Below, piece by piece: positions 19,812 to 34,330 of a stretch of DNA of 64,000 bases (its first letter is position 1; each line of letters opens with the position of its first letter). A model generated the notes under the pieces. It saw only the letters and a program-made list of their open reading frames with translations, did no database searches and was not told the DNA's origin. Position numbers and translations under genes: made by a program. The DNA comes from Thalassia testudinum (Eukaryota; Streptophyta; Magnoliopsida; Alismatales; Hydrocharitaceae): assembly GCA_037157565.1 (NCBI GenBank), contig JAZHRO010000013.1, positions 75,757,501-75,821,500 of the forward strand, given 5' to 3'.

Positions 19812-21289
19812 AATTCCATTATGGATACTTATATTATGTATGCATATATGGTTCCCTTTTATGGATGCCATTAATATTTTTGTCACCACATTTGGAATGT
19901 TCCACCTATATGAGATCTTTATTGATTTATATTTTTGGAAAGCTTCATAAATGATGGGTATTTTCCTATTTATAGGAAAAGCAAGTCCATTGTTTTTACG
20001 TAATGTGAAACCACTATGTTACTTTTGGTGGCTTCTTCAAAGAACATTAGATTTTCATCGGATGGAATACATTTAGGGCTTTTTGACCTATTTTGAGTTC
20101 AATGCACTTTTCAAAAAGTATAATCATATATACTAGAAAGAGCATGTGGAGCATAGTTGCATATAAGTTAAGTGGAGCTTGGTCAATATTTTTTACTACA
20201 AGTAATGTTTGGAAGTAAGATTTTGAATATCAAAACCACTCCATTTAAGTAAGCTAAGCACAAAATTTCAAGCCAATTTGACATTCTTATCCCTTATATC
20301 AAAAAGGGATCAATTTGTCCTACTTCACAGAGGTGCGAAGGTCATCTGATCTCGACGAAATTTGGTGCACTTCACGTTTTTATTAAATGGTTGCAACCCC
20401 AAGTTTTCATTTTGAAATTTTAATTGTGTATAAAGTAATAAACTAAGCTACACACTTATTGCCCTCTAATAGGTAATGCATGTTTATGGGAAACAAGTTC
20501 TGGCATATAAGTGGCAGTGTCTTATTTACGGTAATTACTAGATTGACTTCAATGTGAACAAAAGCTAGCAAGTTTTTGTTTCATCAAATGTGTAGTTCTG
20601 TATTTAAAATATAGATGTTTAGCCATATTTGTTCATCATTATTTTCTTATTTTTGTTGACGATTGGTCTAGAGACTGTTGGCTTTACCTAGTGCAAGGAG
20701 AACTGCACGGTGGGCCAATCCTGATGCATATTTTCGATGAAATAAAAACTAAATCTTGGTTTTCCAATAAAAATTTGAATCTGATAAGGCATGAGCATTC
20801 ATCCTACTGATTGCATGCATTCATTTCAACTGGTGGCACCTTACATCAGGCATGTAATCACACTTCAGAAAATAGTGTGGCTAAGTGCAAAATATGTCAT
20901 CTCTCAGTGTTGACCATTTCAAAGAAGATTCTGCATGATGCTCGATTTTGTTTGAAAAGGCTGCATGATGCTATATTGACTAAACTTTTACATCCAATAC
21001 AGCTTGGTCCACATTGATGGGAAAGATATCCATATACCATTGAAGGCATTCAGCTGAGCTTTCTATGTCCATTTGTTCCCCCCTCCAACTAAGCTGTCTC
21101 CTTAGGCCATGAAGTGTATTTTTGGATCATTAAAAGAGTAAAAATCTCGATGTTTTGATCCTGTCAGGGAAAAGGTTATGACGTGAAGCCTCCTATGCAT
21201 TCTAGATTTAAAGAGTTGTGTCACAAGAAATACATGCATCATAGCTTGACTATGAATTAGAGTTAGAAGAAATGAGGTGTCCAGTTCAT
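19812..21289. other. No gene recognised
   Basis: AT-rich intronic sequence. The 68-codon plus-strand frame at 20811-21017 has no known family. No repeat boundaries were identified. Confidence 0.35.
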
Positions 21290-23460
21290 TATTGAAGTTC
21301 TAATTCCCAATAATGTAAAGGATTTGGGAAAACTACATGTGGACCCTCATATAATTGACAAGTAGCAAAGATTGAAAAGAAACAAAACAGGCCTAATTTC
21401 AATAATCCCCCTCAAGTTGGAGCAATGTCTAGAAGAGACATGAGTGGTCTAGATGAGGTCCTTTTGAATTAAATCTCTAGCGTAATAAACAGATCACTTC
21501 GACATGTTTCTTCCTCCCATAAAACATAAGATTGTTTGTGATGTAACAAGCAACCTACTTGTCACGTCACATCTCCATGGAGGAATCACCGAATCATGCC
21601 CACATTATCTCTATTGTTGTTTGGCACTCGATATCTAGAGACAACTTGTTTCTTGCTTGTCAAAGTCATAAGGGTCTTAACGACGTGTAGATGCTTGTAG
21701 TAAAGTTTCTATCAAGACACCTCACACAATCTACATGTTTGTAGGCTAAAATAGCAAAGGAGGTGCCTTCTATGAACAAAAGTTCCATCCCTAGCAAAGG
21801 ACTTCAACTACCTAAGAGCCATCACGACTACGTCCCAATGCACCTTTATAGGCTTATGCATAAAATCACCAAGCTTGTTGACAACCAATAAGATGTCAGA
21901 CTGTGTAATGGTCAAATATATAAGCTTCCTTACCAAAGACGTGAACTTGTGAGCATCAATTGGCATCGCATTCTCATCATAGAAATGAACCTTCGGGCCT
22001 AGAGGGATATGTGTTGGTTTAGCCCCTAACAAACCAGCCTCCCACTCGAAAATTTGTAGCATATTTTTTCTGGGATAAAATAATAACCGATTTGCTATGA
22101 GAAATCTTGACCCCAAGAAAGTACCTTAAAGGACCTAACTCCTTGATCACAAAATTCATAGCCAAGCATTTCTTCAATTCACATTTGCCCTAAGCATCAT
22201 CATCTGGAACTATGACGTTGTCAACATAGACAAGCATCACCATTATCCCTTTAGTTTATCGTGCACACAAGTAATGATTGATTTAGGATCTACAAAATTT
22301 AAGGGTCTTAGCAATAGCTTCTGGAGCTAGGCTTTAGGACTCTATTTCATGCCATAAATCAGCTTCTATAACTTGTATACTTTAGAAGACTCCCCTTGAG
22401 ACTCAAATCTAGGTGGTCAATGCATGTACCCAACACCTCTAGCAAATCATGTTGTACTACTGCCACTTAGATGAGAACTTCGGTTGTAGGAAATCCACTC
22501 ACTAGGAAAATGTATCAAAAAGGTCCATGCCACAAGTTTGCGTGAACCCATCTACACTAGGCCTTGAATCCCTCAACTAACCTTTCTACGTTGTATTTCA
22601 CAAGATAGAGCCACTTAGAATCTACCACAGTGGCATCTGGTGGTGGCTGTCTGAGCTCTCATATTCCTTATAATCTAAGTGCAGTCATCTCCTCATCCAT
22701 AGCCTGTTTCCACCTTAGATCAAGAAGAGCCTGAGACGAATCAAGAAATGCATGGATATGGGATGTCATGTCCAGCTACATGGAACCATAGGCAAGTCTA
22801 AATCATCTAGAGCAGCACGTCTCCATATAAATGGGACTTGTGACATCACTAGGCAATACAATACATCATCAATGGGTAAAACCTTCTTAGTTAGCTCAAG
22901 GGCGGGCTATTGTGCTACCTCAGAAGGGTTGGTACAACTATGCAATATATAGGGATGTTGGCACTTGGGACAATCAGAAAAGGTAGTAGAGATGGGTATA
23001 TCCTTCAGGAAAACAAGAGGATGCATAGATGTAACATCAGAAAGCATTATTACCTTGGACCCTGCAATCGAAAAAATATTGTCCAAATTCGAAGGTAAAT
23101 TTGTCACTAATATGGTGTCATCAATGGAGAGGATCATAGAAACCAATGCCCCTTCTAAATCAGTGAATACCCAAGAACACACACTTGACCACCATTGGTG
23201 CTTGCTTCTCCCTACCAAAACCAAATAAATGAATGAAAGCAACGCATGCAAAAATTTTAGGGATGAACAAAATATGAGTCCTTGTCAGGATCATAGGGGA
23301 GGGCCTGTGATTAATAAGCATCTTCCTAGTAGACAGAAGGGACACCATTGAATATCACTATGTCGTAGCAACATCTAAAATATGGTGAGTTTTATGCTAT
23401 TCAACTCCATTTTGCTATAATGTTATGAGGGCAGTAAGTGTGATGTATAACTCTCTGAGA
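21290..23460 (-). mobile_element. Copia fragment (Copia-2): integrase end, reverse transcriptase, RNase H
   Basis: Reading the minus strand, an integrase tail (a degraded QQNGVE and HHILDVATT) lies at about 23440-23370. CVAFIHLF...VKCVFLGIH, the Copia integrase-to-RT junction block, is at about 23270-23170. Decayed RT follows, then an RH-proximal block at 22116-21808 (GAKPTHIPLGP, YLTITQSDI). A polypurine tract (AACTTGAGGGGGA, 21420-21408) marks the start of the 3' LTR, which continues to lower coordinates with no clear end. Gag and the 5' LTR are missing. Frameshifts are frequent. Confidence 0.75.
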
Positions 23461-23790
23461 TTGTAGAAATAATATCAAGAATGAATACAAAATGATAATG
23501 ATTGCAATAAACGAATAATTGAAAGTTGTAACCTAAAGCTTAGACGTAGAGTGGCACAAAGCCTCCCAAATTGGGTTAACAATTGTCTTGTCTCTCGTGA
23601 TTTGTTTCTTCCAGTTTATATAGTATCACAACTACGATCCATCGTATAAACAGATTGTGAATAAGAAATATAAAGGGGAACACGGAAGAGAATGGTGAAA
23701 GAGTGATGGAAGAAACCGTGATGGGAGTTGGCAACGGGAGGTGGTCTGTTACAAGAGTAGTACTACCGTGTAAGGGGGTTGGCTGTTAGG
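23461..23790. other. Unassigned, probably LTR remains
   Basis: It lies between the truncated integrase of Copia-2 and the 3' LTR end of Copia-3. No coding domain. It may be the distal part of the Copia-3 LTR. Confidence 0.3.
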
Positions 23791-26700
23791 AAAATGAATG
23801 ATTATTCTCGAGTCCTGGTACCTTTATATTGAGAGGTAAAAGGAAAAATAATATAACACACTCACATAGAAATAATAAAACATAAATAAGTCCCCCATAC
23901 AATTCAACAATCCTTATCAAGTTGGAGCATAGGCATCAAGCATGTTCAGCTTGGAACATAGGATCTCAAGTCACTTCCTGGAGAGTGCTTTTGTAAAGAT
24001 ATCTGCTACCTGATCTTCAGTGCAAATGCATTGTGTGTAGATTTTTTTATTTGCAATGGCCTCTCTGATGAAGTGACAATCCACTTCAATGTACTTTGTT
24101 CACTCACGAGATGCATAGTTATTGGCAATAGAAGCAGTAGCCTTATTGTCACAATACATAGAAACAAGACCTAAAGCATGGATGCCAAAATCCTGCAAAA
24201 TGGATCAGACCCATAGTAATTCGCAAATAATATGCGCTATGGCTTTGTACTTTGATTCGACACTCCACCTCAACACCGGTGCTTACTGCTTGCACCTCTA
24301 AGTGACGAGATTGCCTCTACATAGGTGCAATACCTATTGGTGGACCTCCCATCTTCCTGTGCCCTAGCATAATCAACATCAGAATAACCACATATATCAA
24401 CATGCCCATGATTCTGAAAGTCAAGCCCCTTCCGAGGGGCGTGCTTCAAGTATCTCAATACCTAACACACTCCATCCTAGTGAATCTCCCTAGGTGCTTG
24501 CATAAATTGACTCAGTCTCCCACCTGCAAAGGCAATATCAAGGCCTGGTAACCGTCAGATACAACTTTTCGACCATGGCACAATATCTAGTCACGTCGTG
24601 CAATAAGGGGCTATCAACATCTACAAGAGGCAATGAGGCATTCATAGGCACACATGTTGGTTTGCACGCCAGCATACCACTCTCTCTCAGCATGTCAAGA
24701 AAATACTTGTGCTGAGATAGCATAAGCCCTCCTATTTGTTGTATACCTCAATACCAATGAAATAATTGGTAGGGCCCAGATCCTTAGTAACAAATTGCGA
24801 ATGTAGCAATGTCTTAATATCTTCTATGCCTTTCATGTCACTACCAGTCAAAAGAATATCATCGATATAAACAATAAGTATGACAAAACCTATCTCCCAA
24901 TGCAACAAGAACACCGAGTGATCTGCAAAAGACCTAGCAAAGCTATGTTCCTGTACAACTTTACTAAACCTTTCAAATAATGCCCTCGGACTCTGCTTTA
25001 GGCTATAAATGACCATCTTTAGCCTATAGACTTTCTAACACTGCCCCTGACTTATGAAACCTGGAGGCTGCTACATGTAGACTTCCTCCTCTAAATCTCC
25101 ATACAGAAATGCATTCTTGATATCTAATTGGTGGACAATCCACCTCTTGCTGACAACCATAGACAAGAGGATTATGACAAAATTAAGCCATGCCACTGAG
25201 AATGGCTTAAAGTAATCTACCCCAAACATCTGTGTATAGCCTTTGGCAACAAGGCGAGCTTTATAATGTTTCACAGTATCATAAAGACAATACATAAGGA
25301 TAAACACCTACCTACACCCCACAACTGTAGCTCCTGGAGGTAAGTCAACAAGGTCCCACGTTCCATATGACTACAGTGCCGCCATCTCTTCTTCCATAGC
25401 AAGTGTCCAAGATGGATCTTGGAACACATCATGATAATCATGTGGTACTTGATTACTGTCAACAGCTAAAGAGAGATGTCATCCACCTACAAGTAAATGG
25501 TCAAGTGACATAAACTGAGAAACAGAAGATTTGGCACAAGATCGTTGAGCCTTCCGTTATGTTATGGGAAGGTCCAGATCTGTGCTATCAGAAGCAAGAG
25601 ATACCTGGTCTTCAAATGAGTCACCAACGACTAGAGAGGACTGAGCAAGAATGATAGACAAAGGCTCATCAACCTGAGGAGTATCCACAGACCTGCGTCG
25701 AAATTGTTTTAGAAAAGTATCTGTAACATCCAGATGTCAAGGAAAAACTCCAGGATAAGGCAAGTCTTCCTTCAATATAGGAGACTCAAAGGGTTGCGAA
25801 TAGGAAGGGGGACTTCCTAGGGTATGACCTCTGTGGAAGGTTTCCCTCATTTTAGGGTAATAAGGAATATCCTAAAACAATGTGGCATCCACATAAACAT
25901 AAAAACACCGTGCATAGGGTCGTAGCACTGATATCCCTTCTGTGCCTTAGAATAGCCCAAAAAGCTGCACTTGACCGACCGAGGAAAATTTTGCTCACAA
26001 AAGCACACACCCAAACACAACACGACTGTAGAAAACAAATCTTTGCTAGGAAACAAAACAAAGTACGAGGTTTTACCATCCAAAACAAACAAGGACAATC
26101 AATTCACCAAAAAAGTAGCAACCAAAATTGCGTCAACCGAAAACGACGAGAGAACATGTGGAACATGATAGTATGAGCAACGTCTAATAGATGATGAAGT
26201 TTACGTTAACCCACCCCATTCTATTAGGAGATGTGAACGCAAGACATCTAATGAATAATCCCAAGGGACTGAAAAACTAAGTAAGCCTGACATTCACAAA
26301 TTCTAAACCATTATTACTCATGAAAATTTTTATAACAGTGGAAAATTGAGTCTTAATTTCTTGAATAAAATTTTGAATAATAAGAACTTCAAACATCTCC
26401 TTCATCATAAAAACTCAAGACATCTTGGTACAATCATCAAGTAAGAAAAAGTATCGAAACCCTATAAGACTATGGACCCTACATGGGTCCCAAACATCAA
26501 CATGAATCAATTCTAGCACAAACTCGGTACACTTATTTTGAGATGAAAAAGATGACCTATGATGTTTGCCAAGTTGGCAAGCCTCACAGCAAAAGGACTC
26601 TAGAAAAGATTACTCCAAAAAATGATAACGTAGCATGAGCAAACTAGGGTGGTCAAGACAAAGGTGTAAACAACATCAGCAGTAAACAACGATGGAATGT

Positions 26701-27600
26701 GGAGGTAGTAAAGGCTATTCTACTCAACTCCACCAATCCGCCTTATCATCTGGAGGTCTTGCAAAAAGAAGTATTGATCATGAAAGACAGCTCGACATTG
26801 AAGATCTCTGGTAATCTAACTAATAAACATTAAATTCAGAGCAAACTTCGAAGCACGCATAACATTAGATAGAAGCAGAGTAGGAGATTGGAAAATATTC
26901 CCAAGTCTTGTAACCGGTGACAAACCACCATATGCTACCTTAACCAGGAAGGGAGTAGCAAGATATCAAGGGGAAGAAAACAACCTGGTATCACTAGTAA
27001 TATGTGAAGAAGCACATGAATCAGCAATCCAATATGGAGCATCAGATCTAACAGACATGGTTGAAGTACCTGTGGACTTTTGAACTAAGGCCTCGGCTAA
27101 GGTAGAGGCCTACGATGGAATACACCACTCATACTTTGCCTTTGATATAGAAATTTGACCATCATCTTCATGTGCCTAAGTGGAATCCTCTATACCTGAT
27201 GAGCACGTGAATCTATCCCCTAAGGATAACCGTGCTTCACCAAGCAACAATCTACTATGTGGCCATTCTTGTGACAATACTCACAAAAGAGGGAACTTCA
27301 TCCACAACCACGGCCACCATGTGCACCACCATGGCCACAACCACCTCAACCTTCAATAGCAAGATTCCCCCAACCACGACCTATGGATGCCATGGTAGAG
27401 GAATCTGAGAAAGGAATAGGGTAAAAGGTCTCTAATCTCGATAGACGGGCATATTTCTGAGCCGAAGTAGGAATTTCATTCATCGTCATAAATTGATCCG
27501 TGACTCCCTTGTACTCAAGGCCAAGGCCAGATAGAAGCTAAATAGAATTGATTGCCTCTCGCTGTTTTGATATGATGATTGCAACAGTAGATATGGGCTG
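23791..27600 (-). mobile_element. Copia-3, 3' part (gag C-terminus to 3' LTR)
   Basis: Minus-strand order: the C-terminal half of gag with a zinc knuckle CEYCHKNGHIVDC (about 27280-27240), a degraded integrase, the FLGYSKAQKGYQCYDP block (about 25970-25920), RT (ARLVAKGYTQMFGVDYFKPF at about 25265-25205, VYIDDILLTGSDMK at about 24870) and RNase H (MRYLKHAPRKGLDF, 24458). A polypurine-like CTTGATAAGGA precedes an LTR starting TGTTGAATTG at 23909. The RT active site keeps YIDD. The gag is cut at 27600, where another LTR element begins; the rest of gag is at 41269-42314. Confidence 0.83.
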
Positions 27601-27852
27601 GAGTTCAATAATATAAATAAGCGGAAGCAAAATGATATCAAAGCATAAACAATGAGAAAACACTTAAGTTTACGTGAAAACCTCACTCACAAAGAGCGGG
27701 GGAAAACTACGAGAGAACGCCCTGATAGGGCTAATATCCATATCACTCTTATCAAAGAAACAAGTGTGGGGTACATGTCTATTTAAGGCTACCACACACA
27801 ACACAAAGTCCGACTCCACTATGTGGGACTAAACAAACTACATACTCTAACA
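27601..27852 (-). repeat. Copia-4 3' LTR
   Basis: Matches 41020-41268 along its length, including AAGCGGAAGCAAAATGA(T/C)A, CATAAACAATGAGAAAACAC and ACACACAACACAAAGTC, with scattered transitions. Confidence 0.88.
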
Positions 27853-28621
27853 CTCTCTCTCAAGCTAGAGCATGTAATGCTCAGCTTGTACAACACAAAA
27901 ATCTCACTCTACATAATAGAACACAACTCTCTAATTCTTGCTTGTAGGCAGGTGTGCAAATGACGACAGGGTTGAAGCTACTCAATGAACTACTATAGCT
28001 GGCTCTGACAAGGATCTCTCCTCTAGAGACGTTAACTGGTGCTTCTAAACCCCCATTCAGTATCCCTGACATAGGTTTTCCTCTGAAGACCTCAAAACAG
28101 TATTTCCCTCTCTAGAGTCCACAAAACTAGATCTCCCACATAGAAACATGATATAACCCCTTCCTCTGAGTACCTCAAAATTAGATCTCCCTCTCTAAAG
28201 ACCTCGAAACTCTGGATCTCTCAAAGTTGCAGTTTCTCATGTGACGATCTGCAAGAAAGGAACTCCCAAATGGGGGATGGCTATAATAGCATCAACACTC
28301 CCCCTTTCTCCCATACTCATACGAGTGATAAATACAACGATGAGAAGAAAAAATATCACAAAGAAAAAAGCTTCTCCCCTTTGTTCTTTAATTTAAACCT
28401 TTTTTCCCCTTTTTTCTCTCCTTTTTCCTTCCTTTTTACTCCTCTTCATGCCTTTGTTTTCTTTTTTTCCTTTTTTTATTTTATAACACCAACCAACTAC
28501 ACAATTTTAAAAGAAAACCCTTCGACCTTACCTCTTAAGGCACAACTAAAGCAAAGATCGTGTGCCTCATCCTCTCGCCTTTGTAGCCGAGAAGAGAGGC
28601 ACCTTCATTGCCACCATCCTT
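27853..28621 (-). other. Copia-4 interior, 3' side; pyrimidine-rich
   Basis: Includes a 100-bp C/T-rich tract on the plus strand (about 28376-28480), which on the element's strand is purine-rich. The 119-codon plus frame at 28270-28629 is low-complexity (Phe/Ser) and not a credible gene. No Copia domains. Confidence 0.5.
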
Positions 28622-30406
28622 TGATGTAGCAGAACTTCGTTGCGAAAAGATTTGAGTTTAGAAAACACATCGTTGTAGTGCGATTCACAAGAAAATCCAC
28701 CAATCAGATAATTTTTTACCAAAACTTGGAATGAGTCCCAAGTTGAGCACGCGGAAGCTACGTCGATTTGAAATCCGCAATTACATTTTTTTGTAAATTT
28801 TGTTTATAAATGAGACATTCACAGTAACCGCTATTCTACTTGCAAAATAAACACTAAAACTAAAGAGAGAAAGAGAGATAGAGTGAGAGAGAAAAATAAC
28901 TTGTATACTAAAAATAATGTCATTACAAATACAACTAAAAATCGGGAAATCTAATCTAAAAAGTGATAAAGAGAAGGTGAGAAGTTATCATCCTCGACGG
29001 CTGCTTGGAGGATGAGCCGGACGAACGTCGCATGGAAGGAGAGCAAAGACGGATGACGAAGGATGGATCGAGAAGAACCGAGGGTGAGGCAGGGCATCGA
29101 CGACGTGGGATCCACTTCCAAAATAGGGACAAGAAGACGACTAGTGAGGGCTCCGCAAAGGGGATGAAAGGTGGAAAAATTTGTACTTTTACTCTAGCGG
29201 AGCTTCCCGTAGCTTGAGAACACTAAAGTGAGGTTTAAAACTTGAGTTCTTAGCTCTTACAGAGGAAGAGAGATGATGAAAGGGATGAAGAAAATGTGGA
29301 AAGCATAGGAGGCTTTATATAGTTGAGCTACAAGTGCAAAAAGAGCATTTTATCTTTGAAAAATTAACTATGCTACCTTTAGTGACACATGCGCACGTCA
29401 CCGTGTCACCGTAGATAAGCATTGGTGAAGACGCGCGCTCATCTCTGCTGCTTGCTTCTGATCCGACGCTCCACAACACGCTATGTCGTCACGGCCTGAT
29501 CTTCATGAGTTGAGGCATGCTCCCATAATCTCGAGATCTTAGCCGTCCAATCAACAGATCGGACGGCTTAAAAGACGCGTACACAACGCAAGCACGTAGA
29601 TCACGCGTGCAGCTCGGCCTCAAATCGCGCGTGGGTGAATCGCTCACTCAGGTGGCGCCACGTAGCCACTTTTTTCTTCACCTGATAGCGATCCGATGGG
29701 CGTATTTTGCTCCCACTCACTCGTTCGCCTGATTTGAGGAGTGCGGAGAGTCAAACCTACGCCTTCAGCTCGTGTTTTAAGGACATAGCCATTGTGCTAT
29801 CGCCGTTACTTTGTCAAGTTCTTGTTTCTTCCTCTAGCACTCTCCACCGTTGGATGATGATCCGACGGTGGAGATCAATCTAATCCTTGTGAAGGAGTGC
29901 TATGGCGATAGCCGCGGTGACGTGGACGGCCGGGATGGCGCCACGTGGCCCCCATCTAAGCCGTCCATCTTCTTTTGCTTATAAGTGGTGCCACGGATGT
30001 CGGACTGCACCGATTTTCGCATCGTTATGCTGCGATCGTCGATCAGAACCCATCCGTGCGATTGAATTTATCATCTGAAGTCTGGATTTTACACCACCTT
30101 GCTCATTGACCTATGATCTTCCTTAGACTGCATTTGATGCTACGGAAATTCGATAGGGGCGATCTCGAAGTCGTTGAACTTTGATAATCACCCTGATCAG
30201 ATCCATATGGTTGGATCTTTAATCTGAGGCCCCGATAAATATTACCATGTTCCCTAACCACAAAAGGGGTAAATTAATATATAATTTATACAAATTAACC
30301 TAAATGCAGGATGATGTATGTTATGCAATATTTACCATGCATTATGATTCTATAACATTAAGAACATACACAAATAGACATTTTAGGCTACTTAGATGTA
30401 CGCACA
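28622..30406 (-). repeat. Athila 3' LTR (about 1.78 kb)
   Basis: Aligns end to end with 38596-40371: TGAT start, shared CAATCAGATAATTTTTTACC, shared ACCTAAATGCA(G/T)GATGATG near the end, and CACA terminus. It is GC-rich in the middle, with many differences that are C/T or G/A exchanges. Frames within it (such as 29005-29217) recur in the other LTR and are not genes. Confidence 0.9.
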
Positions 30407-31765
30407 TCTCATCACCATGCATATCTTTTACTAGTCCCTAGCAAAACTATATGCTATTTATAAACAGAATTATGATCAAATTACTTGGGCAACACTAGAA
30501 AATTTCTATTAACGACCTGAACTAAAAAGACAAAGCGCCTGGGTGTGCCAAAAATGTAGTCCGCCCAAGCCCTCACTTTATTCAAAAGAAAAAGGATCAT
30601 TTTCTTTTTCTTCTTTTCTACTTTTTTTTGGATTTTTAAGTTTAGGATTTCGAGGCAACTTTCTACGACTATCCAACCCACCTAAAACTCGAAGAGAATT
30701 CTAAATATTAAGCATCTTTTTCTGTGAATGTGATACCCACTGATCAGCGATTAGAACAGACTTCTGATTTCTACACCCCTAAGTGACCTTTCCTAAAGGT
30801 GTATCTATACAACCAGTAAATTTCTACCTACTTTTTATTTTTATGAGGTCAACACAAGGGCGAACCCAGTGTATATCACCCCAACTTATTCCACTTCTCC
30901 GCTTCTTCCTAAGTGTTCAGAATTAAACGTGCATTTTTGTGAACTGGGTTTTGAACAATCGATTGATGAACTGTTACCACCACCAACTTGTCAGCCATAC
31001 TCATGCGGTGAAGTGTGACTAATTTATTTCTTCTTTTCCATTTCTATTCTTTTTCCTTTTATATACTTTATTTTTTTAAGTACGAAGCTTCCCTGATCTA
31101 AATTTACCGAAAGGCAATAAGAAGAAAATGATCGTGCGGCTGAACTCTGAACAATCAGCTGATAAATTGTTACCACCGACAACTTGCTAGCCATGCCACC
31201 CTAGAAAGTTCATTAGCTACCCAATCTCCGTTAAAATCGCGAGTAGTGAGTTAGTGCAAATAGTGTGTAGATGCTTAAACTTAAAGTCCACTCAAATTAG
31301 AGGACGAATTGATAAGTCGTGTACTTACGACCTCAACTTATTTAACCAATTTGAAATGAATTTTTAAATAACGAAGACTCGAGAAACATGTCCACATTTT
31401 AGTGTACACCCGAGCCTGAAGACCAGAAGTGTAGGTCCTACTGTATCATTTCCTATGGTTGAAAATTTCTAAAGCCCAAGTTTTCTTTTCCTAATTCAAA
31501 ATACTTTTTTCTATTTTTTTCAAATTACAAAAGGAAAAATAAGGAAAATTTACAAGAAATCTAAAGAGCTGACAATATGATTCAAAAAATGAATCCACCC
31601 CCCATGCCTAACTCATGCAATGTCCTCATTGAAAATAAAAGGCATGAGAAAAGGGAAAAAAGGAAAAATATCGCCAGTATTCCACGATGCTCTGGTCAGC
31701 TCTGAGTCAGACTGTACAAGTGTTGATTTTAGTGCCATCAGCTAGGCAGGGTCCAGCCAAAGAAG
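30407..31765 (-). other. Athila 3' non-coding region
   Basis: About 1.36 kb between the integrase end and the 3' LTR. Some Athila elements carry an env-like frame here, but only short frames are seen (for example 30681-30481, Lys-rich, no known family). The minus strand beside the LTR is GGTGATGAGA, a possible polypurine tract. Confidence 0.5.
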
Positions 31766-34330
31766 TCAGATTAAGGACAAAGCAACCTTATCAGAGACGG
31801 GTTCTAGAATAACGCTGTCAACATAAGGTTTCAAACGCTGTCCGTTGACCTTAAAAGAATTACCTGTCTTTGGGTTAGAAATCTCAACGACCCTGTTTGG
31901 GAATATCCAATCGATGATGAACCGATCGTTCCACTTCGACGTATGTTTGCCGGAAAAGAGCTTAAGCCAAGAATCAAAGAGCCAGACTTTCTGATTTGGT
32001 TCAAAGCTCTTGCAGGAAATTAACTGGTCATGAAGAGCTTTGGTCCTAGCCTTATAGGACTTGGCATTCTCGTATGCGTCATTTCTAAGCTCCTCCAACT
32101 CAAATAGTTGGAGTTTCCAGATCTTTTCAGCTAAACTTAAATCAAAGTTGCATGTCTTGATTGCCCAGAATGCTCGATGTTCAATCTCTACGGGTACATG
32201 CCATGCCTTACCATACACCAGACAAAACAGTGACATGCCGATAAGCGTCTTGTACGTTGTATAGTAGGCCCAAAGAGCGTCATCAAGCTTTTGAGTCCAG
32301 TCTTTTCTATCAGGCCTAACTATCTTCTGCAGGATGTTCTTGATCTCCTGATTGGAGATCTCGGCCTGTCCACTCGCCTGGAGGTGGTAAGGTGTGGAAA
32401 TTATATGATTCACCCCATATTTTGCCAGTAAATTATGGATTGGACATTGGTGAAGTACCACCATCGCTGATGATGGCCCTCGAAATCCCAAACTGACTGA
32501 AGATATTCTTCTTGACAAAATTGATGACCACCCTGTGGTCATTGGTTTAGGTGGGAATAGCTTCAATCCACTTGGACACGTAGTCAACAGCTACAAGAAT
32601 GTACTAATGTCCAAATGAAGGGTCCCATGAAATTGATGCCCTAAATGTCAAAGATTTCGACAGGAAGAATCAAGTTTAGAGGCATCATATCTCTCTTAAC
32701 TATGCTCCTAAGTGCCTAGTATCGGGAACACGACCTTGAGAATTCTTAGGCATCCTTGAATAAAGGCGACTAATAAAATCAATATTGTAAAATTTTTGCA
32801 GCCGTCTTTTTCCCGAAGAAATGTCCACCACACGCAAATGCATGACAGAACTCAAGTATACTTTGGAACTCATTCTCTGGAACACATCGGTGAATAATCA
32901 GATCAAAGTCGATACGGTACAGTTTAGGGTCATCCCAAAAGTAGTATTTCGCCTCAGATATAAGTTTATCCAGTTGTTTCTTGGTCTGATCCTAGGAGAT
33001 TTGACTAATGGCCAAATAATTTACCATGTTTACAAACCAAGGGGTTTCGACACATGAAACTGCAAGAATAGTCTTGTCCGAAAAAGTATTAGTAATCGGA
33101 ATATCCGGACGAGAAGAGTCACTTAGGAGTCTAGAAAGATGATCCACCACCATATTTTGTGCTCCGGATTTGTCTTTAATTTCAAGATCAAATTCTTTAA
33201 GTAAAAGAATCCATCGGATGAGCCAGGATTTGGCATCCTTTTTGGCCAAGAGATGTCTCAAGGCTAAGTAGTCGATATAGATTATAACATGAGATCCTAA
33301 CAGATAAGCTCTGAATTTTTCCAATGCAAATGCTACATCCAGTAATTCCTTTTCGATAACAGTGTAGTTTCTCTGAGCCTCGTCCAGAGTATTTGCTAGC
33401 GTAGTAGATGAAAGAGGGCTTCCTGCCTATTTTCTGACCCAAAACAACCCCGCCTGCATAATCAGAAACGTTGGTCATGATCTTAAATGAGGCTGTCCAA
33501 ACCAATAGTTGCAACACAGGAGCACAAGTGACTGCTGTTTTAAGAAAATCAAATGCCTTGTGGCATGATTCATCAAAACCGAACGACGTATCTTTGGCCA
33601 GAAGGTTGCTCGAGAAAAGTCCTTAATGAACCTCTTATAAAATCTCACATGACCAAGAAATGATTGGATTTGTTTGACAGATATAGGAGGAAGTTTGAAG
33701 ATAGCATTCATCTTAGCTTTATCAACCTCAATTCCCCGCTCAAAGACTACATGACCGAAGACGATATCTTCTTGTGTCATGAAATGACTCTTTTCCCACC
33801 TAAGGATCAACCGTATTTTGATGCATCTCTTAGGGGTAAATTCTAGGTTAGCCAAGCAAGAATCAAACGAATCTCCGAAAATGGAGAAATCGTCCATGAA
33901 AACTTCCATAAACTCTCCCACCATGTCTGAGAAAATGACTACCATGCACCATTGAAAAGTCGTAGGTGCATTGCAAAGTCCGAATGGCATTCGACGGAAT
34001 GCAAAGGTTCTGTAGGGACAGGTGAAAGCCATCTTTTCCCGATCCTCGAGATGGATATGAACTTGGTTGTATCCCGAGTAACCGTCCAGGAAACAGAAAT
34101 ACTTTTACCCGGCTAACCTTTCAAGTATTTAGTCCATGAAAGGCAAAGGAAAATGATCATTTTTCGTGGCTATGTTCAGCTTCCTGTAATCGATACGGAC
34201 TCTCCAGGAGGAAGCTGAACAAGTTGTGACAGATTCTCCTTTCTCATTAGTCACAACGGTAATCCTGCCTTTCTTGGGAACAATTTGCACGGGACTAACC
34301 CAAGGACTATCCAAGATTGGATAAATGATT
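31766..34330 (-). pseudogene. Athila pol remnant: RT, RNase H, integrase
   Basis: In minus-strand order: the RT start with DSPWVSPVQIVPKKGRI and RIDYRKLNIATKNDHFPLPF (34314-34129), then PFGLCNAPTTFQWCM and VFMDDFSIFGDSF (33990-33860), which keeps a MDD active site. RNase H and connection follow with ALRHLLAKKDAKSWLIRW and the DKSGAQNMVVDHLSRL tether (33270-33120). A degraded integrase zinc region and an integrase core with the HQ-A..GQAEISN block and PVEIEHRAFWAIKTCN (32400-32150) complete the order. The integrase tail is the longest open frame (273 codons, 32587-31766). Stops and shifts separate the parts, so no functional polyprotein is made. Confidence 0.88.

Noticed and set aside
29005..29217. 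70-codon Arg/Glu-rich frame in a GC-rich region
   Set aside because: It lies inside the Athila LTR and its counterpart at 38.9-39.1 kb is in the other LTR. It is LTR sequence, not a host gene.
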